This document shows positions 19,549 to 26,757 of a stretch of 64,000 nt of DNA, in pieces (the stretch's first letter is position 1; the number at the start of each line of letters is the position of its first letter). Source of the DNA: an uncultured Clostridia bacterium (GTDB lineage Bacteria; Bacillota; Clostridia; Christensenellales; Borkfalkiaceae); NCBI GenBank assembly GCA_947175485.1, contig CAMWMZ010000001.1:1-64000 (forward strand), in the 5' to 3' direction. The notes under the pieces were generated by a model. The model was not told where the DNA came from, did not search any database, and saw only the letters and a program-made list of their open reading frames with translations. The position numbers were made by a program, and so were the translations under genes.

Positions 19549-20988
19549 TTAAATGGATACGTTTGTTTCCGTTATTGTTTCAACGTTTATAAGATTGGAA
19601 TTACCGCTCTTTCCGTTCGGCGTTCCTCCCGTGAGAACAATTGTATCTCCTTTTTCAACTAATCCGGTTCTTATAGCCGCGCGTTTTGCATAGTGGAAGA
19701 GAACGTCAACCGAATAAAATTCTTCGCTCATTACGGGAATAACGCCCCAGCTCAATGCAAGTTTTCTGTAAGCACGTTCATCCGTTGTCATTCCTATAAT
19801 GTCAATCATAGGACGGAACCTGGAAACCGTACGTGCCGTGCCGCCTGTTCTGGTGCATACTACTATAACTTTAGCTCCTATGTCCTGTGCCAAAGTGCAT
19901 GCGGAATGGGCGAGAGCCTCGGAAAGTCTGGTAATTTTATAATCACTTTCTTTAATATGTGCAATATAGGAAGTGTTTGCTTCAGCCTGCCTTGCTATTT
20001 TAGCCATTGCTTTTACGGCTTCCACGGGGTAAGCGCCCGCCGCAGTTTCGCCGGAGAGCATAATTGCCGATGAGCCGTCGTATACCGCGTTTGCCACGTC
20101 TGAAATTTCCGCACGCGTGGGGCGGGGTTGTTTAATCATAGATTCAAGCATTTCAGTAGCCGTTATGCTTCTTTTACCGACAATACGGCAAGCTTTTATA
20201 ATAGACTTTTGTATGCTGGGTAATTCTTCAAAAGGAACTTCGACACCCAAATCTCCGCGCGCAACCATTACTCCGTCGCACACTTTTAAAATTTCGGGAA
20301 GGTTATTTACGCCTGCACGGCTTTCAATTTTTGCAATAATTTCAATTTCTCCGTCAGGAGAGCCGCATTTCCTTAGCCAGTTTCTTATATCAACAACATC
20401 CTGAGCTTTGGAAACAAAAGACGCGGCGATAAAGTCAACTCCTTGCTCGACGCCGAATTTCAAATCGGCTTTGTCTTGTTCTGAGAGGTAGACCATATCC
20501 AATTCTTTATCAGGGAAAAACATGGATTTTCTGTTTGAAAGCTCGCCGCCGACAATCGTTTTGCATATGACGTTGGGGCTTTCAACTTTTGTAACTTCAA
20601 AAATCATCAGCCCGTTATTTAAAAGAATTCTATCGCCGGGGCGCATTTGCTCGCATATGCCTTTAAACGAAACGGAAACACGTGATTTATCGCCTATTAT
20701 TTCTTCTGTTGTAAAAGTAAAGGTATCTCCGTCTTTAAGCTTGATTTTACCTTCTTTGAAGGTTTTAATACGAAATTCGGGACCTTTTGTATCAAGCATA
20801 ATGGGTAAAGGAACTTTCTTTTTGTTCCTCAGGTTTTTAATCATTGCGATTTTCGCCGCATGCTCATCATGCGTACCGTGAGAAAAGTTCAACCTTGCAA
20901 CGTTCATTCCTGCGTCGATTAATTCCGATAAAACCTTTTCGCTATCGCTTGCGGGGCCTAATGTGCAAATAATTTTAGTCTTTTTCAT
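19549..20988 (-). CDS. pyk: Pyruvate kinase
   Basis: A 479-aa pyruvate kinase, the last glycolytic step (PEP + ADP to pyruvate + ATP). It begins with the family N-terminus (KTKIICTLGPAS), has the RLNFSHG substrate-loop motif, the active-site Lys in IEIIAKIESRAGV, the MVARGDLGVE motif and AVYDGSSAIMLSGETA. The C-terminal alpha/beta domain ends with VLTGGTPNGKSGNSN. It lacks the extra PEP-utiliser-like C-terminal domain found in Bacillus Pyk, so it is the standard-length form. It is monocistronic on the minus strand, with GAGG upstream of the start and its own promoter. Confidence 0.97.
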   Translation of the reverse strand: MKKTKIICTLGPASDSEKVLSELIDAGMNVARLNFSHGTHDEHAAKIAMIKNLRNKKKVPLPIMLDTKGPEFRIKTFKEGKIKLKDGDTFTFTTEEIIGDKSRVSVSFKGICEQMRPGDRILLNNGLMIFEVTKVESPNVICKTIVGGELSNRKSMFFPDKELDMVYLSEQDKADLKFGVEQGVDFIAASFVSKAQDVVDIRNWLRKCGSPDGEIEIIAKIESRAGVNNLPEILKVCDGVMVARGDLGVEVPFEELPSIQKSIIKACRIVGKRSITATEMLESMIKQPRPTRAEISDVANAVYDGSSAIMLSGETAAGAYPVEAVKAMAKIARQAEANTSYIAHIKESDYKITRLSEALAHSACTLAQDIGAKVIVVCTRTGGTARTVSRFRPMIDIIGMTTDERAYRKLALSWGVIPVMSEEFYSVDVLFHYAKRAAIRTGLVEKGDTIVLTGGTPNGKSGNSNLINVETITETNVSI

Positions 20989-21019
20989 TTTATAAACCTC
21001 GAATTTATCTAACTATGCT

Positions 21020-21048
21020 ATTTTAAAATAATTTACGAAAAAAATCAA
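21020..21048 (-). promoter_or_regulatory. pyk sigma-A-type promoter
   Basis: On the minus strand TTGATT, a 17-base spacer and TAAAAT stand about 30 bases upstream of the pyk start, which leaves room for the GAGG ribosome site. Confidence 0.6.
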
Positions 21049-21065
21049 CTTTTAGTTTAAAATAG

Positions 21066-21094
21066 TTGCCCATATAATATGAAAATGTTAAAAT
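21066..21094 (+). promoter_or_regulatory. rnpB promoter
   Basis: TTGCCC, 17 bases, TAAAAT. The predicted start near 21101 lies just before the P1 helix of the RNase P RNA. Confidence 0.65.
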
Positions 21095-21102
21095 GACGGT
21101 AA

Positions 21103-21452
21103 TTTGAGTTAATTTTACGGTCGCGGGCTATGGAAGTAGCGTGAGGAAAGTCCGAGCATCACAGGGCAAGGGTGCCTGTCAACGGCAGGTGGAGGCGACT
21201 TCAAGGAAAGTGAACAGAAATATACCGCGGTTTTACCGTAAGGTTGGAATGGCGAGGTAAGAGCTCACCGTCCCTTTGGCAACAAGGGGAGCCAATTAAA
21301 CCCCACCCGATGCAAGATTGGGTTGTCGGCTGCTTGAATGCAAAAGCTGCCCGTTTGCCGGCAATCGTTAATATCGCTTGAGCTTGCAGGCGACTGCAAG
21401 ATTAGATAGATGACCGTACACGACAGAACTCGGCTTACAGATTAATCTCAGA
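21103..21452 (+). ncRNA. rnpB: RNase P RNA, bacterial A type
   Basis: The catalytic RNA subunit that trims tRNA 5' leaders. Invariant elements are present: GAGGAAAGTCCGAGC (5' strand of P4), CAGGGCAAGGGTGCC, the GGTAAGAGCTCACCG block, AAACCCCACCCGATGCAAG and, at the 3' end, AGATAGATGACCG followed by ACAGAACTCGGCTTACAG (3' strand of P4). P1 can form between TGAGTTAAT near 21105 and ATTAATCTCA near 21441. The conserved blocks fit the ancestral A class rather than the Bacillus B class. Length is about 350 nt; ends are estimated from P1. Confidence 0.95.
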
Positions 21453-21460
21453 TTATTATG

Positions 21461-21497
21461 ACCGCCATGGCGTAAATCCGCCGTGGCGGTTTTTTAT
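21461..21497 (+). terminator. rnpB terminator
   Basis: ACCGCCATGGCG pairs with CGCCGTGGCGGT around a short loop, followed by T6. Confidence 0.88.
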
Positions 21498-21506
21498 TTA
21501 AAATGT

Positions 21507-21535
21507 TTGACAGTATTAATAATTAATGTTATAAT
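21507..21535 (+). promoter_or_regulatory. Consensus promoter of the TetR-exporter operon
   Basis: A perfect TTGACA, 17-base spacer and perfect TATAAT. Such a strong promoter fits a repressed operon; operator-like palindromes begin inside the -10 box. Confidence 0.85.
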
Positions 21536-21564
21536 AACAATTGTTATTAATAACTTTTGTTATT
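21533..21564. promoter_or_regulatory. Tandem 16-bp palindromic operators
   Basis: Two abutting 16-mers, AATAACAATTGTTATT (perfect palindrome) and AATAACTTTTGTTATT (nearly so), cover the -10 box, the predicted start point and the region up to the ribosome site of the TetR gene. Position and symmetry fit autorepression by that TetR protein. Confidence 0.75.
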
Positions 21565-21579
21565 TATAAGAGGTGAAAA

Positions 21580-22143
21580 TTGCCTGCAAAAAAGATTATT
21601 ACAAAATCACAAATTGTTGAAGCGGCGGTGAATATAGTGAGGCAGAGCGGAATCACCGCTCTGAATGTACGCACGCTTGCACAAGCGTGCAAATGCTCTA
21701 CCCAGCCGATTTATTTATCTTTCAGCGGAACAGACGAGTTAAAGCAAGAGGTTGCCCGTGCGGTATTAAAAATATTCAACGAATATATTGAAAGGGAAAT
21801 TAAAAACGGCGAATATCCCGAATATAAGGCGGTGGGTATGGGATATATACGCTTTGCAAAAGAAGAAAAGCAGTTATTTAAGTATCTTTTAATGAACGAC
21901 GGAATGTCTGAAAGCGGAATGAAGAATGAAAGTTTTGAGCAGTCCGTATTTATGATAATTAAAAATTACGGTCTTTATCGGGATGAGGCAAGTAAGCTTC
22001 ATTTGCAGATGTGGATTTTTGTCCACGGCATTGCGAGTATGTTTGCCACAGAGTATTTGGATTGGGATTACGATACCGTCAGCCAATTAGTTACAGACGC
22101 GTATAAAAGTTTTATTGAAAATCTAAAAGGAGAGAATAAATGA
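21580..22143 (+). CDS. TetR/AcrR-family transcriptional regulator
   Basis: A 187-aa regulator. The N-terminal 50 residues form a TetR helix-turn-helix (KSQIVEAAVNIVRQSGITALNVRTLAQACKCS would be helices 1-3; STQPIYLSF is the recognition-helix region). The rest is a WHG-like ligand domain with a FVHGIASMF helix. The start is TTG at 21580, with AGAGGTG six bases upstream; no ATG is available before the HTH. Its stop overlaps the next gene's ATG (ATGA). Palindromic operators over its promoter indicate autoregulation, and the linked exporter genes suggest it is induced by a small toxic molecule. The ligand is unknown. Confidence 0.88.
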   Translation: MPAKKIITKSQIVEAAVNIVRQSGITALNVRTLAQACKCSTQPIYLSFSGTDELKQEVARAVLKIFNEYIEREIKNGEYPEYKAVGMGYIRFAKEEKQLFKYLLMNDGMSESGMKNESFEQSVFMIIKNYGLYRDEASKLHLQMWIFVHGIASMFATEYLDWDYDTVSQLVTDAYKSFIENLKGENK

Positions 22144-23048
22144 TTATAGAAATTGAAAATCTGCAAAAGTCTTTTAAAGATATAAAAGCTGTGGACGGAG
22201 TTTCTTTTAAAGTAAAAGAAGGTGAGCTGTTTGCCTTTCTTGGCGTTAACGGCGCGGGAAAATCGACTACCATAAACATAATCAGCGGTATTTTACAAAA
22301 AGACGGCGGTATAGTTAAAGTTTGCGGGCATGATCTTGATAAAGAAACCGAACAAGTCAAAAACGACCTTGGAATAGTATTTCAGAATTCCGTATTGGAT
22401 AAAAAAATGAGCGTATATGATAATTTGAAATCCCGTGCAAATCTTTACGGGATTTTCGGCGCTGAATTCAAAAAACGGCTTGAAGAAATAACCGAGCTTT
22501 TAGATTTGAAAGATATTTTAAAACGTCCGATTAGTAAGCTTTCCGGCGGACAAAAAAGGCGCATAGATATTGCCCGCGCGCTATTTCATAATCCAAAGCT
22601 TTTAATACTTGACGAGCCAACTACCGGACTCGATCCTAAAACAAGGATAACCGTTTGGAGCGTTATAGAAAAATTGAGAAAAGAAAGCGGTTTGACCGTG
22701 TTTTTAACAACGCACTATATGGAAGAAGCGTCTACTGCAGATTACGTAGTAATTTTAGACGGCGGTAAAAAGGTTGCCGAGGGTACTCCGCACGAACTGA
22801 AGAATAAATACGCAAGCGATTATATAAGATTTTACAATCAAACGGAGCAAGCGGAGAAGGCGGCTTCCGCGTTCGGTTTGCCGATTAAAAGGGAAAGAGA
22901 TTATCTGGAAGTGGAACTTAAAAATACCGCTCAGGTTGCGGATATATTTAAAAAGAACCCTGAAGTTTTTGAAGATTTTGAAGTATTAAAGGGTAACATG
23001 GATAACGTTTTTTTAAAGGTTACCGGCAAGGATTTGAGCGAGGTGTAA
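22140..23048 (+). CDS. DrrA/CcmA-type ABC transporter ATP-binding protein
   Basis: A 302-aa ATPase of an ABC-2 exporter. It has Walker A GVNGAGKST, Q-loop IVFQNSVLD, signature KLSGGQKRR, Walker B LLILDEPTTGLDP and H-loop LTTHYMEEA, followed by the DrrA-type C-terminal extension. It starts by ATGA overlap with the tetR stop and ends one base before the permease. Context suggests export of a drug or peptide antibiotic under TetR control; substrate unknown. Confidence 0.92.
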   Translation: MIIEIENLQKSFKDIKAVDGVSFKVKEGELFAFLGVNGAGKSTTINIISGILQKDGGIVKVCGHDLDKETEQVKNDLGIVFQNSVLDKKMSVYDNLKSRANLYGIFGAEFKKRLEEITELLDLKDILKRPISKLSGGQKRRIDIARALFHNPKLLILDEPTTGLDPKTRITVWSVIEKLRKESGLTVFLTTHYMEEASTADYVVILDGGKKVAEGTPHELKNKYASDYIRFYNQTEQAEKAASAFGLPIKRERDYLEVELKNTAQVADIFKKNPEVFEDFEVLKGNMDNVFLKVTGKDLSEV

Positions 23049-23049
23049 A

Positions 23050-23979
23050 ATGAACGGAAAAATTATCGAGTGCAGAAAACTCGTTTCACTAATAAGGCGC
23101 AATACAAAATGTTATTTTAAAGATAAATTTATGTTCTTTATTTCTATGATTACGCCTCTTATACTTTTGATTTTATTTGCAACTTTTCTCAGAAACGTTT
23201 ATATAGAGAGCTTTAAATCGGCGTTTCCGGAAAATTTCACGGTTGATAACAGAATTCTGGAAGGAATAACCGGCGCGTGGCTTATGTCATCAATACTATC
23301 GGTAAGCTCAGTAACAGTTGCATTTTGTTCAAACGTTATAATGATAAACGATAAAATCGACGGTAATTTAAACGATTTACGAGTTTCTCCCGTAAAGGGA
23401 ACTACCGTTTCTCTCGCTTATTTTATTTCAAATTTTTTTGTTACGTTTATTGTGATGATGTGTCTTATGCTTATCGGGCATATTTATCTTGCTTGTGTAG
23501 GCTGGTACATATCGGTGGGTGACGCGTTTATGATTATTGTGGACGTGTTTTGCGGGGTGCTTTTCGGGACTTTGCTGGCGGGGGTAGTGGAAAGCTTTAT
23601 TTCTAATCAGGGCGGGCTTTCGGCAGTTTCAACGCTTGTATCTTCAATGTACGGTTTTATTTGCGGTGCTTATATGCCGCTTTCGACTTTTGCTGCGGGG
23701 CTGAGAAACGTTCTCGGCTGTCTCCCCGGGACTTACGGGGTCGGAATATTAAGAAATCACTATATGAGCGGATATCTTGACGCTCTTGCCGACGCGGGGC
23801 TTCCTTCCGAAGCGATTGAAGGAATAAGGGCATCGTTTGACGCTAAAATTGAAGTGTTCGGGACGGAAATTCCTCTTGGCGCTATGTATGGAATATTGTT
23901 GGGAACGTGCGCGGTTTTGTTGGCGGCATATATTTTAATCGTAGTGTTCAAAAATAAAAAGAAAAAGGCAGCCGTATAA
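23050..23979 (+). CDS. ABC-2 type exporter permease (DrrB-like)
   Basis: A 309-aa membrane protein with about six helices and the ABC2_membrane pattern: a short cytoplasmic N-terminus (RRNTKCYFKDKFMFFISM), a first helix PLILLILFATF, and a core with NLNDLRVSPVKGTTVSLAYF, the region that usually contacts the ATPase. A motif LSTFAAGLRNVLGCLPGTYGVGILR precedes the last helices, and the tail is KNKKKKAAV. It immediately follows the ATPase gene and completes a three-gene tetR-ATPase-permease operon. Confidence 0.88.
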   Translation: MNGKIIECRKLVSLIRRNTKCYFKDKFMFFISMITPLILLILFATFLRNVYIESFKSAFPENFTVDNRILEGITGAWLMSSILSVSSVTVAFCSNVIMINDKIDGNLNDLRVSPVKGTTVSLAYFISNFFVTFIVMMCLMLIGHIYLACVGWYISVGDAFMIIVDVFCGVLFGTLLAGVVESFISNQGGLSAVSTLVSSMYGFICGAYMPLSTFAAGLRNVLGCLPGTYGVGILRNHYMSGYLDALADAGLPSEAIEGIRASFDAKIEVFGTEIPLGAMYGILLGTCAVLLAAYILIVVFKNKKKKAAV

Positions 23980-24020
23980 ATGAAAAAATACGAATTCATA
24001 AATTTGAAGTAAAAAAATAA

Positions 24021-24093
24021 CTATGTTGCAACCGCTGTCTCGGCAGAGGCAGAATAATAAGTGAAATGGCGGATTAATGATTTTGTTACATAG
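24021..24093 (+). other. Possible structured RNA element in the gap before the M29 peptidase gene
   Basis: Within the 250-bp gap three nested pairings can be drawn: CTATGT (24021) with ACATAG (24088), CCGCTG with TGGCGG (with wobbles), and TGTCTC-GGCA-GAGGCA as an inner hairpin. No T-run follows, so it is not an ordinary terminator. It lies upstream of the peptidase promoter. No known family recognised. Confidence 0.25.
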
Positions 24094-24171
24094 GGTGTGC
24101 CTTCAAAACAAGGACTAAGAGGTAAAATTTTTGAAATGGATTTGATTTTTGAAACCGAGGCTTAGATTTTG

Positions 24172-24200
24172 TTGATTTAAAAGTTTTGAAATGCTATAAT
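24172..24200 (+). promoter_or_regulatory. Promoter of the M29 aminopeptidase
   Basis: TTGATT, 17-base spacer, TATAAT; the predicted start is near 24207, leaving a short leader with AAGGTGA before ATG 24230. Confidence 0.7.
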
Positions 24201-24229
24201 TTACGCAAATTAAAGCCAAGGTGATTTAT

Positions 24230-25456
24230 ATGCAAAAAGAAAGATTACAAAAATACGCAGAGTTGATTATTAAGTGTGGTTTAAATGTTCAAAACGGACA
24301 GGAAGTAATTATACGTTGCGGACTTGACCAACCGGAATTCGTTGCGATGTGTGTTGAAGAGTGTTACAAACGCGGTGCGGAAAGAGTAAAGGTTGAATGG
24401 TCTTATATGCCCGTTACGAAAATTAATTATAATTACAGAAGTCTTGAAACGCTTTCCGAATTTACTGCGGTGGAAAAAGCCGAATGGGAAAGAAAGGTAG
24501 AAAAGCTTTCTTGCCTTTTATGGTTAGATTCCGATGATCCGGACGGGCTTAACGGCACGGACAGTGAAAAAATTTCAAAGGCAAATCAGGCGCGTTTTCC
24601 TTTTATCAAACCGTATCGCGATGCGATTGAAAATAAGTATCAATGGTGCATTGCCGCTGTTCCGGGAAAAGAATGGGCAAAAAAGATTTATCCTGAGCTT
24701 AATGACGAGCAAGCTGTTGAAAAGCTTTGGGAAGATATTTTGCTTTGTTCGCGTGTTGACGACGACCCCATTAAGGCATGGAAAAATCATAATGAAAATC
24801 TTGCCGGGCATTGTGCGGTGCTGAACAAATATAAGTTTGAAAGGCTTGAATACAAAAGCAAAAACGGAACTGATTTTAAAGTAGGATTAAACCCGAAAGG
24901 TATTTTTATGGGCGGCGGCGAAAACGCGCTCGGAAGCAACATTTATTATAATCCCAATATACCGAGCGAAGAAGTTTTTACCTCTCCTATGCGCGGGGTT
25001 GCCGACGGAAAAGTTGTTGCGACAAAACCTCTGTCTTATCAGGGAAAATTAATTGAAAATTTTTGGTTGCGTTTTGAAAACGGTAAGGCGGTAGAAGTAT
25101 ATGCGGAGAGAAATCAGGAGCTTCTTGAAAAAATGATTTCTATGGACGAGGGCGCGGCTTATCTCGGCGAGGTTGCCTTAATTGCATATAACTCGCCTAT
25201 AAACAACACGGGAATTTTGTTTTACAACACTCTTTTTGACGAAAACGCAAGTTGTCATTTGGCTTTGGGCAGAGGCTTCAGCAACTGCCTTGAAAATTAC
25301 GAAAGCTATTCCGTTGAAGAATGTGAAAAGCTTGGTATCAACAGCTCGATGATCCACGTGGATTTTATGATAGGCAGTGAGGATATGGATATCGTTGGCG
25401 TAACCGCCGACGGAAAACGCGTTCAGATTTTCAAAAACGGGAATTGGGCTATATAA
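24230..25456 (+). CDS. M29-family metallo-aminopeptidase (AmpS/PepS type)
   Basis: A 408-aa cytoplasmic aminopeptidase. Family features include the N-terminal YAELIIKCGLNVQNGQEV, the N-P-N-I-P-S-E-E-V-F-T-S-P block with metal-binding Glu, a MDEGAAYLGEVAL motif, and LFDENASCHLALG and HVDFMIGS with the remaining ligands. ATG 24230 is preferred to the GTG at 24221 because that GTG lies inside the AAGGTGA ribosome site. It stands alone between its own promoter and terminator. It would trim peptides such as those brought in by Opp. Confidence 0.92.
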   Translation: MQKERLQKYAELIIKCGLNVQNGQEVIIRCGLDQPEFVAMCVEECYKRGAERVKVEWSYMPVTKINYNYRSLETLSEFTAVEKAEWERKVEKLSCLLWLDSDDPDGLNGTDSEKISKANQARFPFIKPYRDAIENKYQWCIAAVPGKEWAKKIYPELNDEQAVEKLWEDILLCSRVDDDPIKAWKNHNENLAGHCAVLNKYKFERLEYKSKNGTDFKVGLNPKGIFMGGGENALGSNIYYNPNIPSEEVFTSPMRGVADGKVVATKPLSYQGKLIENFWLRFENGKAVEVYAERNQELLEKMISMDEGAAYLGEVALIAYNSPINNTGILFYNTLFDENASCHLALGRGFSNCLENYESYSVEECEKLGINSSMIHVDFMIGSEDMDIVGVTADGKRVQIFKNGNWAI

Positions 25457-25477
25457 TTAAAATCAATAATCAAAAAG

Positions 25478-25508
25478 AAGCCCCGTCGCAAATGCGACGG
25501 GGCTTTAT
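25478..25508. terminator. Terminator between the M29 peptidase and rlmI
   Basis: AGCCCCGTCGC pairs with GCGACGGGGCT around AAAT; T-rich on the + side and A-rich on the other, so probably bidirectional for these convergent genes. Confidence 0.85.
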
Positions 25509-25515
25509 TATTTTA

Positions 25516-26679
25516 TTATATAACTTGTAAAACAAAAAATTTCAGATATTGAGTTTCTTCTGCGGATAAGAGTGCGGGATGATCGGGTGACTGGGTTTTT
25601 ATTTCTACATATCTGACAATTCGTCCGCTTTCCTTAGCGGCTTCTATAAGCATTTTTTCAAATAAAGCGGAGGACATATAGTGCGAACAAGAACAGGTTA
25701 TTAAAAATCCGCCTTTTTTGACGATTTTCATTGCGGTTAAGTTTATATCTTTATAACCGCGGTAAGCGTCTTTGACTTCGTTTGCAGATTTGCAAAAAGC
25801 GGGCGGATCCAGAATAACCGTATCAAATTGGGTTTTCTCTTTACGGAAATTGCGCAAAACCTCAAAAACATCGCCCTGTAACGTCGTAATGTTTTTTATT
25901 CCGTTAAGCTTAGCGTTGTCACGCACGTTTTTCAATGCAAGTTCGGAAATATCGCATGCGGTTACCTTATCTGCGACGGTTGAAGCGTTCAGCGAAAAAC
26001 CGCCGCTGTTGCAAAAGCAGTCCAAAACATTACCTTTACTATATTTTCTTACGGCGAAGCGATTTTCTTTTTGATCCAAGAAATAACCTGTTTTTTGTCC
26101 GTTCTTTACATCGACGAGCATTTTCAGTCCGTTTTCTTCTATTTCAATATAGTCCGGTACTTCACCGTATAAAGTTTGTTTTACTTCGGTTAAACCTTCT
26201 TTTTTTCTGACGGAAACGTCGCTGCGTTCATAAATTCCTTTAGGATTGAAAAGGTTAACGAGTATTTTGCACAGCATGTTTTTGCGCATGTCTATACCAA
26301 GAGAAAGACATTGCATAACAAGGTAATCGCCGTATTTATCGACTATCAGTGCAGGTATATTATCCGCTTCCGCAAAAACCATACGGTAACAGTTTTTATA
26401 TCCCAACCGCAGCCGATATTCGTTTGCGGCTTGTATTGTGTTTTTATAAAACTCTTCGCCGTCGGTTTCGTTGTTGCGGATAAATATTCTAACAAGAATT
26501 TTAGAAGCGTGGTTTATGTATCCTTTTCCGATGTATCTTCCGTCGTGAGAAAATACAGAGGCTATAGATCCGTTTTTATCTTTACCCTCGATTTTTGCAA
26601 CTTCGTTTGCGTAAACCCAACTGTGCCCCGCGTTAATTCGTTTTTCTTCGCCCTTTTTAAGGTATATGCTGTAAGCCAT
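25516..26679 (-). CDS. rlmI: RlmI-family 23S rRNA (cytosine) methyltransferase
   Basis: A 387-aa SAM-dependent methyltransferase of the RlmI/YccW family. It has an N-terminal PUA RNA-binding domain (KKGEEKRINAGHSWVYANEV), a central domain, then a Rossmann fold with VLDCFCNSGGFSL (SAM motif I), the LDPPAF motif, and the catalytic CSCSHYM cysteines. Family members modify C1962 of 23S rRNA in E. coli; the same target is inferred. The ATG lies only 6 bases from a -10-like TAAACT, with no ribosome site, so its mRNA is predicted to be leaderless. Divergent from the ABC exporter. Confidence 0.88.
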   Translation of the reverse strand: MAYSIYLKKGEEKRINAGHSWVYANEVAKIEGKDKNGSIASVFSHDGRYIGKGYINHASKILVRIFIRNNETDGEEFYKNTIQAANEYRLRLGYKNCYRMVFAEADNIPALIVDKYGDYLVMQCLSLGIDMRKNMLCKILVNLFNPKGIYERSDVSVRKKEGLTEVKQTLYGEVPDYIEIEENGLKMLVDVKNGQKTGYFLDQKENRFAVRKYSKGNVLDCFCNSGGFSLNASTVADKVTACDISELALKNVRDNAKLNGIKNITTLQGDVFEVLRNFRKEKTQFDTVILDPPAFCKSANEVKDAYRGYKDINLTAMKIVKKGGFLITCSCSHYMSSALFEKMLIEAAKESGRIVRYVEIKTQSPDHPALLSAEETQYLKFFVLQVI

Positions 26680-26685
26680 ATTTTA

Positions 26686-26714
26686 AGTTTAGCAAATTGT
26701 GATAATAATTGCAA
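26686..26714 (-). promoter_or_regulatory. rlmI promoter giving a leaderless mRNA
   Basis: On the minus strand TTGCAA, 17 bases, TAAACT, then TAAAAT and the ATG. The predicted start point coincides with the A of the ATG. Confidence 0.55.
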
Positions 26715-26719
26715 TAAAT

Positions 26720-26749
26720 TTGCTTTTTATTTCCGCATTATGGTATAAT
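26720..26749 (+). promoter_or_regulatory. ABC exporter promoter giving a leaderless mRNA
   Basis: TTGCTT, 18 bases, TATAAT. Only 8 bases separate the -10 box from ATG 26758, so transcription should begin 1-2 bases before the start codon. Confidence 0.65.
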
Positions 26750-26757
26750 TCAAAAGT

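Noticed and set aside
21103-21452. B-type (Bacillus) RNase P RNA
   Set aside because: The conserved blocks and the GGTAAGAGCTCACCG region fit the ancestral A type.
23980-24012. 10-codon ORF after the exporter permease (MKKYEFINLK)
   Set aside because: Too short to support, no ribosome site and nothing known to match.
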